Positions 33,410-44,786 of a DNA stretch of 64,000 bases are shown one piece after another (within the stretch, counting starts at the first letter, position 1; the number at the start of each line of letters is the position of its first letter). The notes below the pieces were generated by a model that saw only the letters and a program-made list of their open reading frames with translations, was not told the DNA's origin and ran no database searches. Source of the stretch: Heterostelium album PN500 (lineage: Eukaryota; Evosea; Eumycetozoa; Acytosteliales; Acytosteliaceae); contig NW_008805083.1 of the NCBI RefSeq assembly GCF_000004825.1, positions 124,001-188,000 of the forward strand, given 5' to 3'. The translations under genes were made by a program, and so were the position numbers.

Positions 33410-35454
33410 ATGTTAAGTGTATTCAAGAAAACAAACTACTTGACTGGAAGCGGTAAGAATATGTTGAAGTCATACTTCCATAGTTCTGCCGCTTCGTTCG
33501 GTGTGCAATCACGTACCGGTGTCGAAACAGGTCCATCACAAGGACAGTTCTCACGTGCCTATCCGGTGATCGATCACACCTACGACGCACTCGTCATTGG
33601 TGCCGGTGGTGCTGGTTTGCGTGCTGCCCTCGGTCTCACTGAGAAAGGTTTAAAGACCGCTTGTATCTCAAAGTTATTCCCAACTCGTTCACACACTGTC
33701 GCTGCACAAGTAAGTAGTAGTCTAATATTTCTCAAATTGAGATAAGATAAGAGAATGGTAATGTTAACAAACAAACAACAAAAACAACAAACAACAACTA
33801 CAACAATCATTATTAGGGAGGTATTAATGCAGCACTTGGAAATGCAGATGTTGACGATTGGAGATGGCATGCTTATGATACTGTTAAGGGTAGCGATTGG
33901 CTCGGTGACCAAGATGCCATTCACTATATGTGTCGTGAAGCCGTACCAACAGTTTTGGAGTTGGAGCAATATGGTGTTCCATTCTCACGTATGGACGATG
34001 GACGTATCTATCAACGTGCTTTCGGTGGTCAATCAAAGAACTACGGTAAGGGTGGACAGGCCACACGTTGTTGTGCCGCTGCCGATCGTACCGGTCACGC
34101 TTTGTTGCATACACTGTACGGACAATCGTTGAAGCACGACACCAAGTTCTTTATCGAGTATTTCGTCACTGATTTGATTATGGAGGATGGCGAGTGTCGT
34201 GGTGTCATCGCCTACTGCATGGAGGACGGAACCATCCACAGATTCCGTTCGCACGCAACCGTGTTGGCAACCGGTGGTTACGGTCGTGCCTACTTCTCGG
34301 CAACTTCCGCTCACACCTGCACCGGTGACGGTAACGCCATGGTGATCCGTGCCGGTTTGCCATGTCAGGATTTGGAGTTTGTTCAGTTCCATCCAACCGG
34401 TATCTACGGATCCGGTTGTCTCATTACTGAGGGTGCTCGTGGTGAGGGTGGATATTTGTTGAACTCTGAGGGTGAGCGTTTCATGCCGAGATATGCTCCA
34501 TCCGTAGCGGACTTGGCGTCGCGTGACGTCGTGTCGCGTTCCATCACCATGGAGGTGCGTGAGGGTCGTGGTGTCGGTCCGGAGAAGGATCACGCCTTGC
34601 TCAACTTGACCCATTTGTCGCCAGAGATCATTGAAGAGCGTCTTCCAGGTATCAGAGAGACCGCCATGATTTTCGCCGGTGTCGACATCACCAAGGAGCC
34701 AATCCCAATCATTCCAACCGTTCACTACAATATGGGTGGTATTCCAACCAACTACAAGGGAGAGGTCGTCACCAAGAGTGCCGACGGCAAAGACCATATC
34801 GTGAAGGGTCTCTATGCCGCCGGTGAAGCCGCCTGTGTATCGGTGCACGGTGCCAACCGTCTCGGTGCCAACTCACTGCTGGACATCGTCGTCTTTGGTC
34901 GTGCCTGCGCCAACACCATCGCCGACACCCTGCCAAAGAACACTCCACACAAACCATTGCCAAAGAATGCCGGTGAGGAATCGATTGCCAACTTGGACAA
35001 GGTTCGTTTCGCCGACGGTTCACGTAGCACCGCCGAGTTGCGTTTGGAGATGCAAAAGATCATGCAACGTAATGCCGCCGTCTTCCGTGACGGTGACGTC
35101 TTGAAGGAGGGTGTCCAAAAGATCGACCAATTCGCCAAGTCACTCAAGAACGATCTCAAGACCACCGATCGTAACATGATCTGGAATTCCGACTTGGTCG
35201 AGTCGTTGGAGCTTCAAAACCTCATGACCCAAGCCGTTTTAACTATGCACTCTGCTGAGGCCCGTAAAGAATCTCGTGGTGCTCACGCCCGTGAAGATTA
35301 CAAAGAGAGAGACGATAAGAACTGGATGAAACACACTCTTTCCTATTTGGACGTCGATTCTGGAAAGGTTACTTTGGATTACAGACCAGTCATCATGGAG
35401 ACTTTGGATGAGAAGGAATTCCCAACCGTTCAAACCGCTAAAAGAGTTTACTAA
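33410..35454 (+). CDS. sdhA: Succinate dehydrogenase flavoprotein subunit, mitochondrial
   Basis: Two exons, join(33410..33709, 33817..35454), encode 645 residues, the normal length. The enzyme oxidises succinate to fumarate in complex II of the inner membrane. The N-terminus ([13 protein letters not shown], then [10 protein letters not shown]) fits a cleavable presequence. FAD-binding motifs are [18 protein letters not shown] and [16 protein letters not shown], whose His carries covalent FAD; the intron splits AAQ from GGI. Further motifs are [30 protein letters not shown] and [18 protein letters not shown]. The C-terminal [19 protein letters not shown] is typical. Codons are strongly biased to C, suggesting high expression. 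Confidence 0.97.
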
Positions 35455-35866
35455 AAAAAAAAGCTAGTACTTTTTAAAGTGTATCCACCACCACAGCCTC
35501 TCACCTCTCAAACCCATACAATAATAATTTATAAGCATTCGATTTTGGCCAACAACAAAACTTTTTAAGAAAAAAGGAAAACATTGGTTACCACCCTATA
35601 AACATTTAAACAACAACCATTCGCACCTCACTCCCAAAACACACAAAATAATGTTCCATAAAACAAAAATATTTTAAATTAAAATAATACTATAATTTCT
35701 TAACAAAACATTATCTTCAATTGATTATTATAATTGGAAATATATTTCCATGGAAATATATTTTTGTTCTTTCAAATCTTCTTGGAAGCATGAACGAAAA
35801 ATATTGTAAAATTGGCGCTGAGTTTACCAATTTTTATCTTTTTCCACACAAATCAGTTCAATCAAA
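35455..35866. other. Spacer between sdhA and the cyclodeaminase-family gene
   Basis: These 412 bases carry the sdhA 3' flank and the promoter of the next gene. A perfect palindrome at 35738-35763 is listed separately. No gene is seen. Confidence 0.55.
35738..35763. promoter_or_regulatory. Perfect 26-base palindrome centred on CCATGG
   Basis: The sequence reads identically on both strands across 26 bases with no spacer. It lies 104 bases upstream of the cyclodeaminase-family start codon. A dimeric regulator site, or an RNA hairpin in the sdhA 3' region, is possible. Function is inference only. Confidence 0.5.
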
Positions 35867-37019
35867 ATGTTAATTTTAAATGAAAAAGAAGGTTGGTAAT
35901 TACATCTACTTGGAAGCTTTGAATGAATAGTTTTACTAATAGATTGATTTGATAGTTGAGGAGTTATCAACATGGGAGGAAGGAATAGAGGTAAATGAAT
36001 CGGTTTTCTATCTTGAATCTCAAAATGATGTGGAATGTCCTCACAGAATAGTGATAGATCAGGAATCACGTGGTAATAGTATTATTACTTTCTTTAAGCC
36101 TGCGCTCATCTCTAATGAAGGTATGGGTTTAAAGATTGTTAGTGTTGCTCCAGACAATGCGAAAAAGTCGTTGCCAACTGTGCCCGCTACAATATTGTTG
36201 GTCGACCCCACCACCGGTATACCACAGGCATTGGTAGGTGGCACTTTCCTCACCGGTTTTAGAACGGCAGCAGGAACTGCAGTTGCGGTCAAGTATTTGG
36301 AACGATCCAAAAGCGATTGTAAGGTTCTCTCGATATTCGGTTCTGGATTGCAGGCACTCTGTCATATTGAGGCTATCCTCCATGTGAGACCATCGATCAA
36401 AACCGTCAGAATTCACAGTCGCACCACTGAAAACGTTCATACTCTCATTGGCCAGTTGCGATCGAAACCATATATACCTGAGGATATAGAGTTTGTCTAT
36501 GAGGCAGATGTAAACACGATGGTTGGCGATGCCGATATTGTGGTGACTGCAACTTCATCGTCGACGCCAGTTTTTGATGGCGCTTCATTAAAAGACGGAT
36601 CAATGGTGATTTCAGTTGGCTCGGCAAAACCAACAGCCAGAGAATTGGATTCAACTGTTATGAATAGAGCTTGTTTGGTGGTTGTAGACGATATTCATTC
36701 AGCGGGTGTCAGTGGTGATATCACCTCACCAATTCAAGAAGGTTCACTTAAACCGGAAGATATCATCAAACTATGTCAAGTTGTCAAGGAAAAAGGTATC
36801 ATATCAACACCACCAAACAGACAATCTGAAAAACAAACAATCATTTTTTATAAATCAGTAAGTAATTGGGATTCTATACTTTTAGTTTTAGTTTTTTAAT
36901 ATTATTTATTCATCATTATAAAATAATAGGCAGGTACAGCTATTCAAGATATTTCAACAGCAAATATGTTATATAACAAAGCAATAAGATTAGGTAAAGG
37001 TTTAAATGTACAAACATAA
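35867..37019 (+). CDS. Ornithine cyclodeaminase / mu-crystallin family protein
   Basis: Three exons, join(35867..35891, 35956..36857, 36930..37019), encode 338 residues, the usual size. Exon 1 is MLILNEKE plus one base; the acceptor after GATTTGATAG was chosen because it alone keeps phase and gives NEKEVEEL. Family features are MGLKIVSVAPDNAKKSLPTV, the dinucleotide-binding SIFGSGLQALCHIEAI, DADIVVTATSSSTPVFDG, ISVGSAKPTARELD and DITSPIQEGSL. Members include ornithine cyclodeaminase, alanine dehydrogenase and ketimine reductases, all NAD(P)-dependent. The exact substrate cannot be told from sequence. It converges on the lectin-like gene with 62 bases between stops. Confidence 0.85.
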
Positions 37020-37081
37020 ATATTTTATTTGTTTTTTTTTTTTCTTAGACAGAGTTATTTTTAGATATATTATCTTTTTAT

Positions 37082-38452
37082 TTATTTATTAATTTGGTCA
37101 AATTGTTGACTCCATACATGTTGACATCCACATGTGTCTTGATTATCAATACCACACAGTTTTCTCTTACAATCTAGAATGACTAGAGCTGGAATCTGGT
37201 TGTAGGTGAAGAAGTAAAAGTTTGAATCTTCAACATGTGGAGCATCCGTTATATACAGTATCTCGCCATAAACAGGAGTTACAGAATTCCATACTCCAAA
37301 GAATTGACCGCTTTTACTTGTGAATCCAAGTGAAACCTTGCCATAGGATTTAGCTGACAAAGTTCCAGGAGTCTTTATATGGTAGGCAGCCAATAGTTTA
37401 GAATTTAAAAGTGGTGTTGTCGAAATCGATATGTTGGCATCTTTGCAATAGAAATCAATGAATTTCATAGACTTGGGGTTAGCTTCCATTATCAGATAGC
37501 TACCATTAATAGATGGATAGTTGTAATTTGGATTAGGGTTGCGTTGTGATATACAACTGAAGGGATGATTCACTATTTGAGTTGGATGATTGAAGTGTCC
37601 CCATACTATTTTACCATTGGAATCTCTTCCGAGAATTGACCATTCCGCTTTAGAGTACGTTGGATCTGGGTTTGGTAAGTGAAGAAATCTTATATCCGAA
37701 TGAAGATGTTCACGATATATTATTGGATTCGCAGTATCATTTGAATAGAATACCATCGTTCCATTTTCCAAATTCATAACATATTTTGAATTGGCTTTAT
37801 AAAATTGAGAAGATGAACTGAAAACACTAGGTGATCCATTCGTATCGCCATTTGGATTGCCAAGATACATCATCAATACACCATCTCTTTCCATTCTCAA
37901 GTAGTCTCTTCCATTCGTAATGAAATCACCTTGTTCCAACTTATTATTCTCTTTATCTTGACTATCAATATAACTGCCAGGAATCATTGTATCCACTGTC
38001 GATGTCAAAGGTCCAAATCTTCCCCAAACCATCTTTCTTTTATAGTTGACCATAACTAATCCATATTCTCTATTGTAAGCACCTGTTTCTAGTAATATTA
38101 ACTCTGTTCCATTTAAACCACTTGTACAGAAATCATATTTTACTTTTTCTACACTATCACGAATTTGAAGATTTGAATTATTAAAGTATAATGAATAAAT
38201 AGGAGATGATGATTTCGAAGGTGTATTATCAAAGGTAAAAATTGGTAGACCATTTCTTTGAATCTGTAAATTTCCTTTTTTGTTTAGAATAAGAGACATT
38301 GATCCAGCTTCTAATCTATCAGTCTGTCGGAAAATCTGTCCAACTTTCAAAGTGGATTTAGGATTCGAAGGAATTGTGAATCTGTCATATTTTATACTTG
38401 ATACTCTAACGGTAAATAAAATTAATAAAATATATAAATATAATTTTAGCAT
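37082..38452 (-). CDS. Secreted bulb-type (comitin-like) lectin-domain protein
   Basis: A single exon of 456 residues. A signal peptide is clear (MLKLYLYILLILFTVRVSS). The rest has beta-strand repeats like those of mannose-binding bulb lectins: GNLQIQRNGLPIFTF, GDFITNGRDYLRMERDGVLM and YLGNPNGD. Several N-glycosylation sites (NNS, NGT, NDT, NGS) and a Cys-rich C-terminus (CKRKLCGIDNQDTCGC) suit an extracellular protein. No membrane anchor follows the signal peptide. Carbohydrate binding is the likely role. The family assignment rests on motif resemblance, so it is tentative. The intergenic region 38453-38903, upstream of it, is AT-rich with no other gene. Confidence 0.68.
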   Translation of the reverse strand: MLKLYLYILLILFTVRVSSIKYDRFTIPSNPKSTLKVGQIFRQTDRLEAGSMSLILNKKGNLQIQRNGLPIFTFDNTPSKSSSPIYSLYFNNSNLQIRDSVEKVKYDFCTSGLNGTELILLETGAYNREYGLVMVNYKRKMVWGRFGPLTSTVDTMIPGSYIDSQDKENNKLEQGDFITNGRDYLRMERDGVLMMYLGNPNGDTNGSPSVFSSSSQFYKANSKYVMNLENGTMVFYSNDTANPIIYREHLHSDIRFLHLPNPDPTYSKAEWSILGRDSNGKIVWGHFNHPTQIVNHPFSCISQRNPNPNYNYPSINGSYLIMEANPKSMKFIDFYCKDANISISTTPLLNSKLLAAYHIKTPGTLSAKSYGKVSLGFTSKSGQFFGVWNSVTPVYGEILYITDAPHVEDSNFYFFTYNQIPALVILDCKRKLCGIDNQDTCGCQHVWSQQFDQINK

Positions 38453-38903
38453 TCTTTTTAGATTCTAAAATATCAATATAGAAGTTAATAATAATAATAA
38501 TAAATATGATCTAAATTTACCTTTAACATATTTTAAAATCTATTTTTAAAATATTGTATATTATTTCCTAAAACAAAATAAAATACAAATATTGTTTGGG
38601 CAACTCTTCCATCCATAGAAATATAATGTTTACCTAAAAATATACACATTTTTACTTAATTGGATACTACTAAACACTAATCTATTAAAACCATGATTTA
38701 AACCACATCAAAAATAAAATATATCACAATTATTATTAACACACACAAACATTAATCATATGATGGTTTGTAATAAAAACGAGTGAATTTGATTTGATAT
38801 GGTTTGATTTGTTTGATAATCAAAAACATTACAAATAATAATTAATTTTATAATATATAAATGGATTAAAAACAAAATATAATAATACATATGATCATCA
38901 TTT

Positions 38904-40598
38904 TTATAATAAATGAACTTTCTTATTAGTTCTTTGTTTTTGATAGGTTTTTGGTATTGGTGAGAAATGTAGTTGATCAACAACATTATTATCTTCTTTG
39001 GTTTTGATTGATTCGAGATATTTAGATATCCATTGGTGACCGTTATTCTCTTGGATCGTTCCAATGAGTGATTCCACTTGATTGTCCCACCAGTATGGTA
39101 TATCGATGATTTTGATTCCCAGCTCACGACAGATCACTCGCTTCTCAGTGTCGCGATCACGATAGATTTTGGCGTCACCGAAAAGTGGAGTGTCCAAAAA
39201 GTGTTGTTTACCTTGATATTCGAATGCCAGCTTCAACTCGGAACAGTAGAAATCCAATTGGAATCCGGTGTTGGTAGAACGATACCTTAGAAGATCGACA
39301 TCCCGATAGTCCTCGACAACCTTGTAGTCCGGGTGTAACAGCCGATCCAAGTAGATCTTCAGTAGTCGTTGCGACGACTTCTTCCCAGGCATATTAAAGA
39401 GTAGCGGATTCCACTGTTTCTCAGGATAGATCTTTGCCAGACTCTGACAGAATCCACCGTTCTTCTTGACCAGCGAGAATCCACCGATATCACGAATCTG
39501 ACTCCACGACAACCTATACCAATCGGCTTGACTCTCAATCGCGTAGTGACTCTCAGCGAACTGTATAAACTCTCTCAGCACCTCTATATCTAATTTGGCA
39601 GCACGAGGTAAACAAGTGAATCTCCATATTTGCCATTTGTTCTCAACATGTTGTTGTTTCTCTACCATTCCAGTTTTCAGATTGTCATGATGATCTTTGG
39701 GATCTATCAATGTCATAACTACTCTTGCAGGTGAACCGCCAAACAAAGACAATAGACTGGAACCGTAATTCTCTTGAAAATCAAGCTTTGTTATTCTATA
39801 CCAATCTTTCAGTTGTTTGATTTCCAGTTTACGAGCCAGCCATTTTATGTATCTGATCTGATTGTCTCTGTCACTCCAGAATCGTTTCGGTGTATTATCA
39901 AACTTCCAAGGCAGCCATTCAAACTCGGGGTACAGTGAACTTAGTAGCAGATAGACGGAATCGCCATAGACCGATAGTAAACCACGACCTCTGTACTTGA
40001 TGAAATGTGATTTTCCAACGGTATACCAACGTTCGTATTCACGATCGTCAAACGATAATTGCTCTGCCAACCACTTCATATATAGCAGTTGATGTGATTG
40101 ATCCTTCCAGAATCCTCTTGGATTACTAATACTCTTATTGTTTGATTCTGATTCTGATGTTGTTGTTGTCAAAGTATTAAACTTCCATGGTTCCCATTTG
40201 AAATCGGGTTCAACAAAACTCAATAAAGAATAAAGTGATCCTCTGAATTGTTTCCAAACATCATTGGGTATTTGTAATTTACTTAAATCTGCACCGACAT
40301 TATACCAATCCTCTAATTTACCAATGTTTTGTCTTCTACTATTTTCATTTAGAATTTGTTTTAATTCATCTCTACTATAAATTTTATCTACATTGCTATT
40401 ACTATTACTATTCTTTTCGAGGCTATCCTGAATTTCATTAACAACAATATCTTTAGATTCAATCACACTACTATAATATCTATTACTTCTTTTATAACTA
40501 TTTATTATATATGATGAAGATAATAATGATGATAATGTATTAATATTATTATTACTATATCTAAATGTTGTATAAATATATTTAGATATCATCATCAT
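38904..40598 (-). CDS. Predicted mitochondrial protein: four Trp-Tyr modules plus a PD-(D/E)XK-like nuclease domain
   Basis: A single exon of 564 residues. The N-terminus (MMMISKYIYTTFRYS, then Ser/Asn/Arg-rich) looks like a mitochondrial presequence. Four related modules follow, with Trp-Tyr signatures at about residues 98, 191, 266 and 360. Each runs DWY, a short helix, GSSLLSL-type Gly/Leu, then a YPEFEWLPWKF-type ending, with FW and YIKWLA elements between. A C-terminal domain at about 440-510 has LDFYCSELKLAFEYQGKQHF, then RDRDTEKRVICRELGIKI and IDIPYWW. The D449, E460, Q462, H466 pattern and a later RD resemble restriction-endonuclease-like proteins with an EYxGxQH motif. Nucleic-acid cleavage or binding in the organelle is inferred. 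Catalytic competence is not established. Confidence 0.7.
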   Translation of the reverse strand: MMMISKYIYTTFRYSNNNINTLSSLLSSSYIINSYKRSNRYYSSVIESKDIVVNEIQDSLEKNSNSNSNVDKIYSRDELKQILNENSRRQNIGKLEDWYNVGADLSKLQIPNDVWKQFRGSLYSLLSFVEPDFKWEPWKFNTLTTTTSESESNNKSISNPRGFWKDQSHQLLYMKWLAEQLSFDDREYERWYTVGKSHFIKYRGRGLLSVYGDSVYLLLSSLYPEFEWLPWKFDNTPKRFWSDRDNQIRYIKWLARKLEIKQLKDWYRITKLDFQENYGSSLLSLFGGSPARVVMTLIDPKDHHDNLKTGMVEKQQHVENKWQIWRFTCLPRAAKLDIEVLREFIQFAESHYAIESQADWYRLSWSQIRDIGGFSLVKKNGGFCQSLAKIYPEKQWNPLLFNMPGKKSSQRLLKIYLDRLLHPDYKVVEDYRDVDLLRYRSTNTGFQLDFYCSELKLAFEYQGKQHFLDTPLFGDAKIYRDRDTEKRVICRELGIKIIDIPYWWDNQVESLIGTIQENNGHQWISKYLESIKTKEDNNVVDQLHFSPIPKTYQKQRTNKKVHLL

Positions 40599-40764
40599 TA
40601 TTATTAAACCTTCTTTAAGAATAACATAACTGTCTGAATCTATGTTTTTTTTTTTTTAAAAAAATTTGATGATCCTATGACAACTTTTTTTGATTGACCA
40701 ACTGTTGAACATTCATATATAACTTATTTTTATCATTGTCATTAATTATAATAACAATAATAAT
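40599..40764. promoter_or_regulatory. 166-base bidirectional promoter gap
   Basis: Only 166 bases separate the start codons of the nuclease-like gene (minus) and ski2 (plus). The region is AT-rich with a T/A run near 40647-40667. It must carry both promoters unless a leader overlaps the other gene. Confidence 0.6.
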
Positions 40765-43700
40765 ATGACATCATTATCAATAGATCAATTCTTAAATGAA
40801 TTGGAAACTCTAGAAAAGAAACAAACGAATCTACCAAAAGATTCACCACTGACATTTGAAAATGGTGTAGTAACAACCAATATTATAGCCACTGCCAATG
40901 GTATGCCTGATCTATCTGTATACAATAGAAACATAGATAAAACAATTTCTACATCTCTATTCCCTATTTCTTTAAATGTAATTATTATAAACAAACAAAC
41001 AAACAATCAATCAAACAAACATCTAGATAGTTCATTTATATTAACAATATTACATTATTGATAAATGTTGGTTATTAAAGAATTGTATTCCATTGTTTAA
41101 TGATGATACACCAGATTTGTTGGGAAAGGTTAGAGATAGTTTCACTAGTGTTTCGCTTGGTAAGAGTGATTTCCAGGGTTGTTGGGCAAGAGATGTCGAT
41201 TGTAGATCGCTGGCATTCAAGGCGTTGCTGAGTGCAGAGGGATCGGCACCGTCAACCACCATTCAGTTGGAGGTCGATCAAGTCAATCATCAGCTATCGA
41301 TGTCCGCCTACAAAGAGATAGAGTTGAACACCAATCTCAATGCTACCAACTCTACTTCGTTGATGCGTAATTGGAATGAGAGTGGAACAGAGTTTCACCG
41401 TGGAGATGCACAAGCATTCCCTTTCTTGCCTGGTGGAATGGAGCCTGCCAAACCAACAGCAACTTCCTCTGTCCACGCCAACGATAAGAGTGAACCTATC
41501 GATTGGATGTCATTCTGGAAACAACCATCTCAACTATTAACAAAAGCACCTGGATTATCACATGGTTTATCAGTTACAACACAACAAAAACAACAGCAAC
41601 AAGTAACTTCAACATCAACATTTGAATTGATTGATGAAGATGAAGAAGAAGAAGAGGAAGAATATGAAGAAGAGGAATATGAAGAAGAAGTTGAGGAAGA
41701 AGAAGAAGAAGAAACAAAGGGTGATAAAGAATCATCAGAAACAGTAGATGATTCTTTAGATAAGGTTATTGGAGAGAGTAGTTCATCTCTTGAGAATAAA
41801 CTGGAGAGTTTGTCGATTGAGGAGATAAAAGCAAAGGCATCGGAAGCTACTACAGCAATCTCAGAGAATGTCGAAAGAAAACAATGGGCATTCAACGATA
41901 CCAAAGAGATAACTACACCGTTCAAAGAGTTGATTACCAATCCTGCCATTGAATATCCATTCGAGTTGGATTCCTTCCAGAAACAGGCTATCTATCATAT
42001 GGAGAAGGGTGACAGTGTATTCATCTCGGCACATACCTCTGCCGGTAAGACAGTGATTGCCGAGTACGCCATAGCGATGGCTGCCAAGAATATGACACGT
42101 GCTATCTATACTTCGCCAATCAAAGCACTGTCCAATCAGAAGTTCCGTGACTTTAAGAATACTTTCAGTTCAGTCGGACTGATCACCGGTGACGTCTCGG
42201 TGAATCCGTCGGCAGCGTGTCTCGTGCTCACCACTGAGATTCTGCGTTCGATGCTCTACAAGGGTGCCGATCTAATTCGTGATATCGAATGGGTTATTTT
42301 CGATGAGGTTCACTATCTCAATGATATCGACCGTGGTGTCGTGTGGGAGGAGGTTATCATTATGTTGCCGGCACACGTAAAGATTGTGCTCTTGTCCGCC
42401 ACTGTTTCCAATCCTTTGGAATTCGCCGATTGGATCGGTAGAACAAAGAAGATGCATATCTATGTGATTGGAACAACTAAACGTCCTGTTCCTCTCGAGC
42501 ATTACATCCATACGCAATCGAATGATCTCTTCAAGATCGTCGATAGTTCACGTAGATTCCTGAGTGACGGTTACAACAAAGCATATGCTTCGATCTTTAA
42601 GGAGACAACAAACCAGCCTGGCGGTGGAAACAGAGGTGGTGGTCGTGGTGGAAACATGGCGGGTGGCGGTGGCGGTGCCAAGCGTTCATCCGGTTGGTCC
42701 AAACTCATTATGATGCTAAAGGAAAAGAATCAACTCCCGGTGATTGTGTTCTCATTCAGTAAGGCGAAATGTCAGGATTATGCTTTCAGTTTGGGATCGA
42801 ATGTCATTCTAACGACGAGTGGTGAGCGATCTATTATCAAGGTATTCATTGAGGAATCGCTGGCCAGACTGCGTGCAGAAGACAAGGAGCTACCACAGAT
42901 TCTTCAGATTCGTGACTTTTTGGAGCGTGGTATCGGTGTCCACCACGGTGGTTTGCTTCCAATCGTCAAGGAACTCGTTGAGATTCTCTTCTCGAAATCG
43001 TTGGTTAAGGTGTTGTTTGCCACAGAGACATTCGCGATGGGTGTGAACATGCCTGCTAAAACCGTTGTCTACAGTCACATTAGAAAACACGATGGAACGC
43101 AATTCCGTGACTTGTTGCCCGGTGAATACACCCAGATGTCAGGTCGTGCAGGTCGTCGTGGTCTCGATGCCGTCGGTACTGTCATCTTGGCGTGCTGGAA
43201 GGATCTACCGGAGCAAACCACTATGGAATCAATGATTCTCGGTGTACCATCGAAACTTCACAGTCAATTCCGTCTCACCTATAATATGATTCTCAATCTC
43301 CTACGTGTGCAAGACTTCAAGGTTGAAGATATGATCAAACGTTCATTCTCAGAGTTTGCCACTCAAAAAGATGTTCCAGAGATGCGTAATGCCATTGAGT
43401 CGCTAAGAAAAGATTATGAAGCGATTCCACCGATTCAGTGTATTCTTGGTGAGCCCGACATTGAGAACTACTACAATATGTATTCGGAAATCAAGTCGTC
43501 CAGTTCGTTCACACAGCGTGCCATCCTTTCATCGCAATCCGATGCACATTTCCAAGCGGGTCGTGTCGTTGTATACAATCCAAAGAATCAATCCTCTGTG
43601 TTTATTGGTTGCTTACTTGGTTGTAGTATCCCAAGTGGTGGTGGTGGATCACGTCAATTTGCCAACTCTCAGATCAACAGAACTTTCCGTATTTTCGTTG

Positions 43701-44695
43701 CCCACGAAGATGGCACCTACAAGATCGTCAATAGTGAATCTGGGGATGAAGAGATCAAGAGAATCTGCAATGAAAAGCTAAAGATTGAGCTGAAATCGAT
43801 TGAAGCCGGTGAAGCTGCTTCCAGCTCCGTACTCGTTCAGCAACTTCATCGACTTGTCGAAGAGTATCCATTGCCATTAGGACCACCTGCATTGGACCCA
43901 ATCACAAAGCTCAAGCTCAAGAGTGTAGAGTTTGTCGAGAATTATCAACGTCTACAGAAATTGGAGCAGCTGCTACCGGAATCCAAGTGCCACAAGTGTC
44001 CAAAGTTGTCAGAACATTTCGCACTCACTGAGAATCGTGCCAAGATTCACCAACAGTTGGCACAGGTAACTCACTCTGCCTCCGATGAAAACTTGGCACT
44101 AATGCCCGAGTTCCAGACTCGTCTCAAGATCTTGCGTACACTTGGATACATTGACGAAGATAACAATGTACTTCTCAAGGGTAAGGTATCTCGTGAGGTC
44201 AACACCTGTGAGGAATTGATCGTTCCCGAGTTGATCTTTGAGAACTTCTTCTTGGCACTCGAACCAGCAGAAATCGTTGCGGTACTTTCAACAATGATTT
44301 TCCATGAGAAGGATGCCACAGCGCCATCTTTAACACCTCGTCTCAACGAAGCAAGAAAATCACTAGAGAAACTAGCTGACAGAATCAAAGACATGGAGCA
44401 CGATCACGGTCTGGAGACACCGACCAACGGCGAAGAATCAAAGATACTCAACTTTGGTTTGATGGAAGTATGCTATGAATGGGCCAAAGGTATGCCATTC
44501 CACGAAATTTGTAGACTCACCAATGTCTTAGAAGGAACAATCGTAAGAGCAATCACAAGAATCGGTGAAACTTGTCAAGAAGTTAGAAATTGTGCAAGAA
44601 TCATTGGTGACACCAAACTCTACCAAAAGATGGACGAATCAATCAAATTAATCAAGAGAGATATTGTCTTTGCTTCATCTCTATATATTGTTTAA
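40765..44695 (+). CDS. ski2: SKI2-like DExH RNA helicase, cytoplasmic exosome cofactor
   Basis: Two exons, join(40765..40977, 41081..44695), encode 1275 residues, similar to yeast Ski2. The N-terminus has the Ski3/Ski8-binding type region, then an acidic Glu run (about 256-285). Helicase motifs are AHTSAGKT (Walker A, about 387), TSPIKALSNQKFRD, TGDVSVNP, DEVHYLND (about 477), LSATVSNP, HHGGLLPIVKE, ATETFAMGVNMPAKTVV and QMSGRAGRRGLD. A Gly/Arg-rich insert occurs near 585. The C-terminal half has the arch-type insert and a DSHCT helical end (NFGLMEVCYEWAKGMPF). Together with Ski3 and Ski8 it feeds mRNA 3' to 5' into the exosome. Ski2 rather than the related nuclear Mtr4 is favoured by the long N-terminus with the W-AFNDTKEI-type entry before the helicase core. 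Confidence 0.93.
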
Positions 44696-44786
44696 AAAGA
44701 TAACTAAATAAAATGTTAACAGTATTGATTGATATTATGATATTTTAATTTTATGCAAATATTTATTTATTTTATTTTCAGAGTAG

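Noticed and set aside
34033-34848. Minus-strand 271-codon frame within sdhA
   Set aside because: It is a long shadow produced by the strong C-ending codon bias of sdhA on the other strand.
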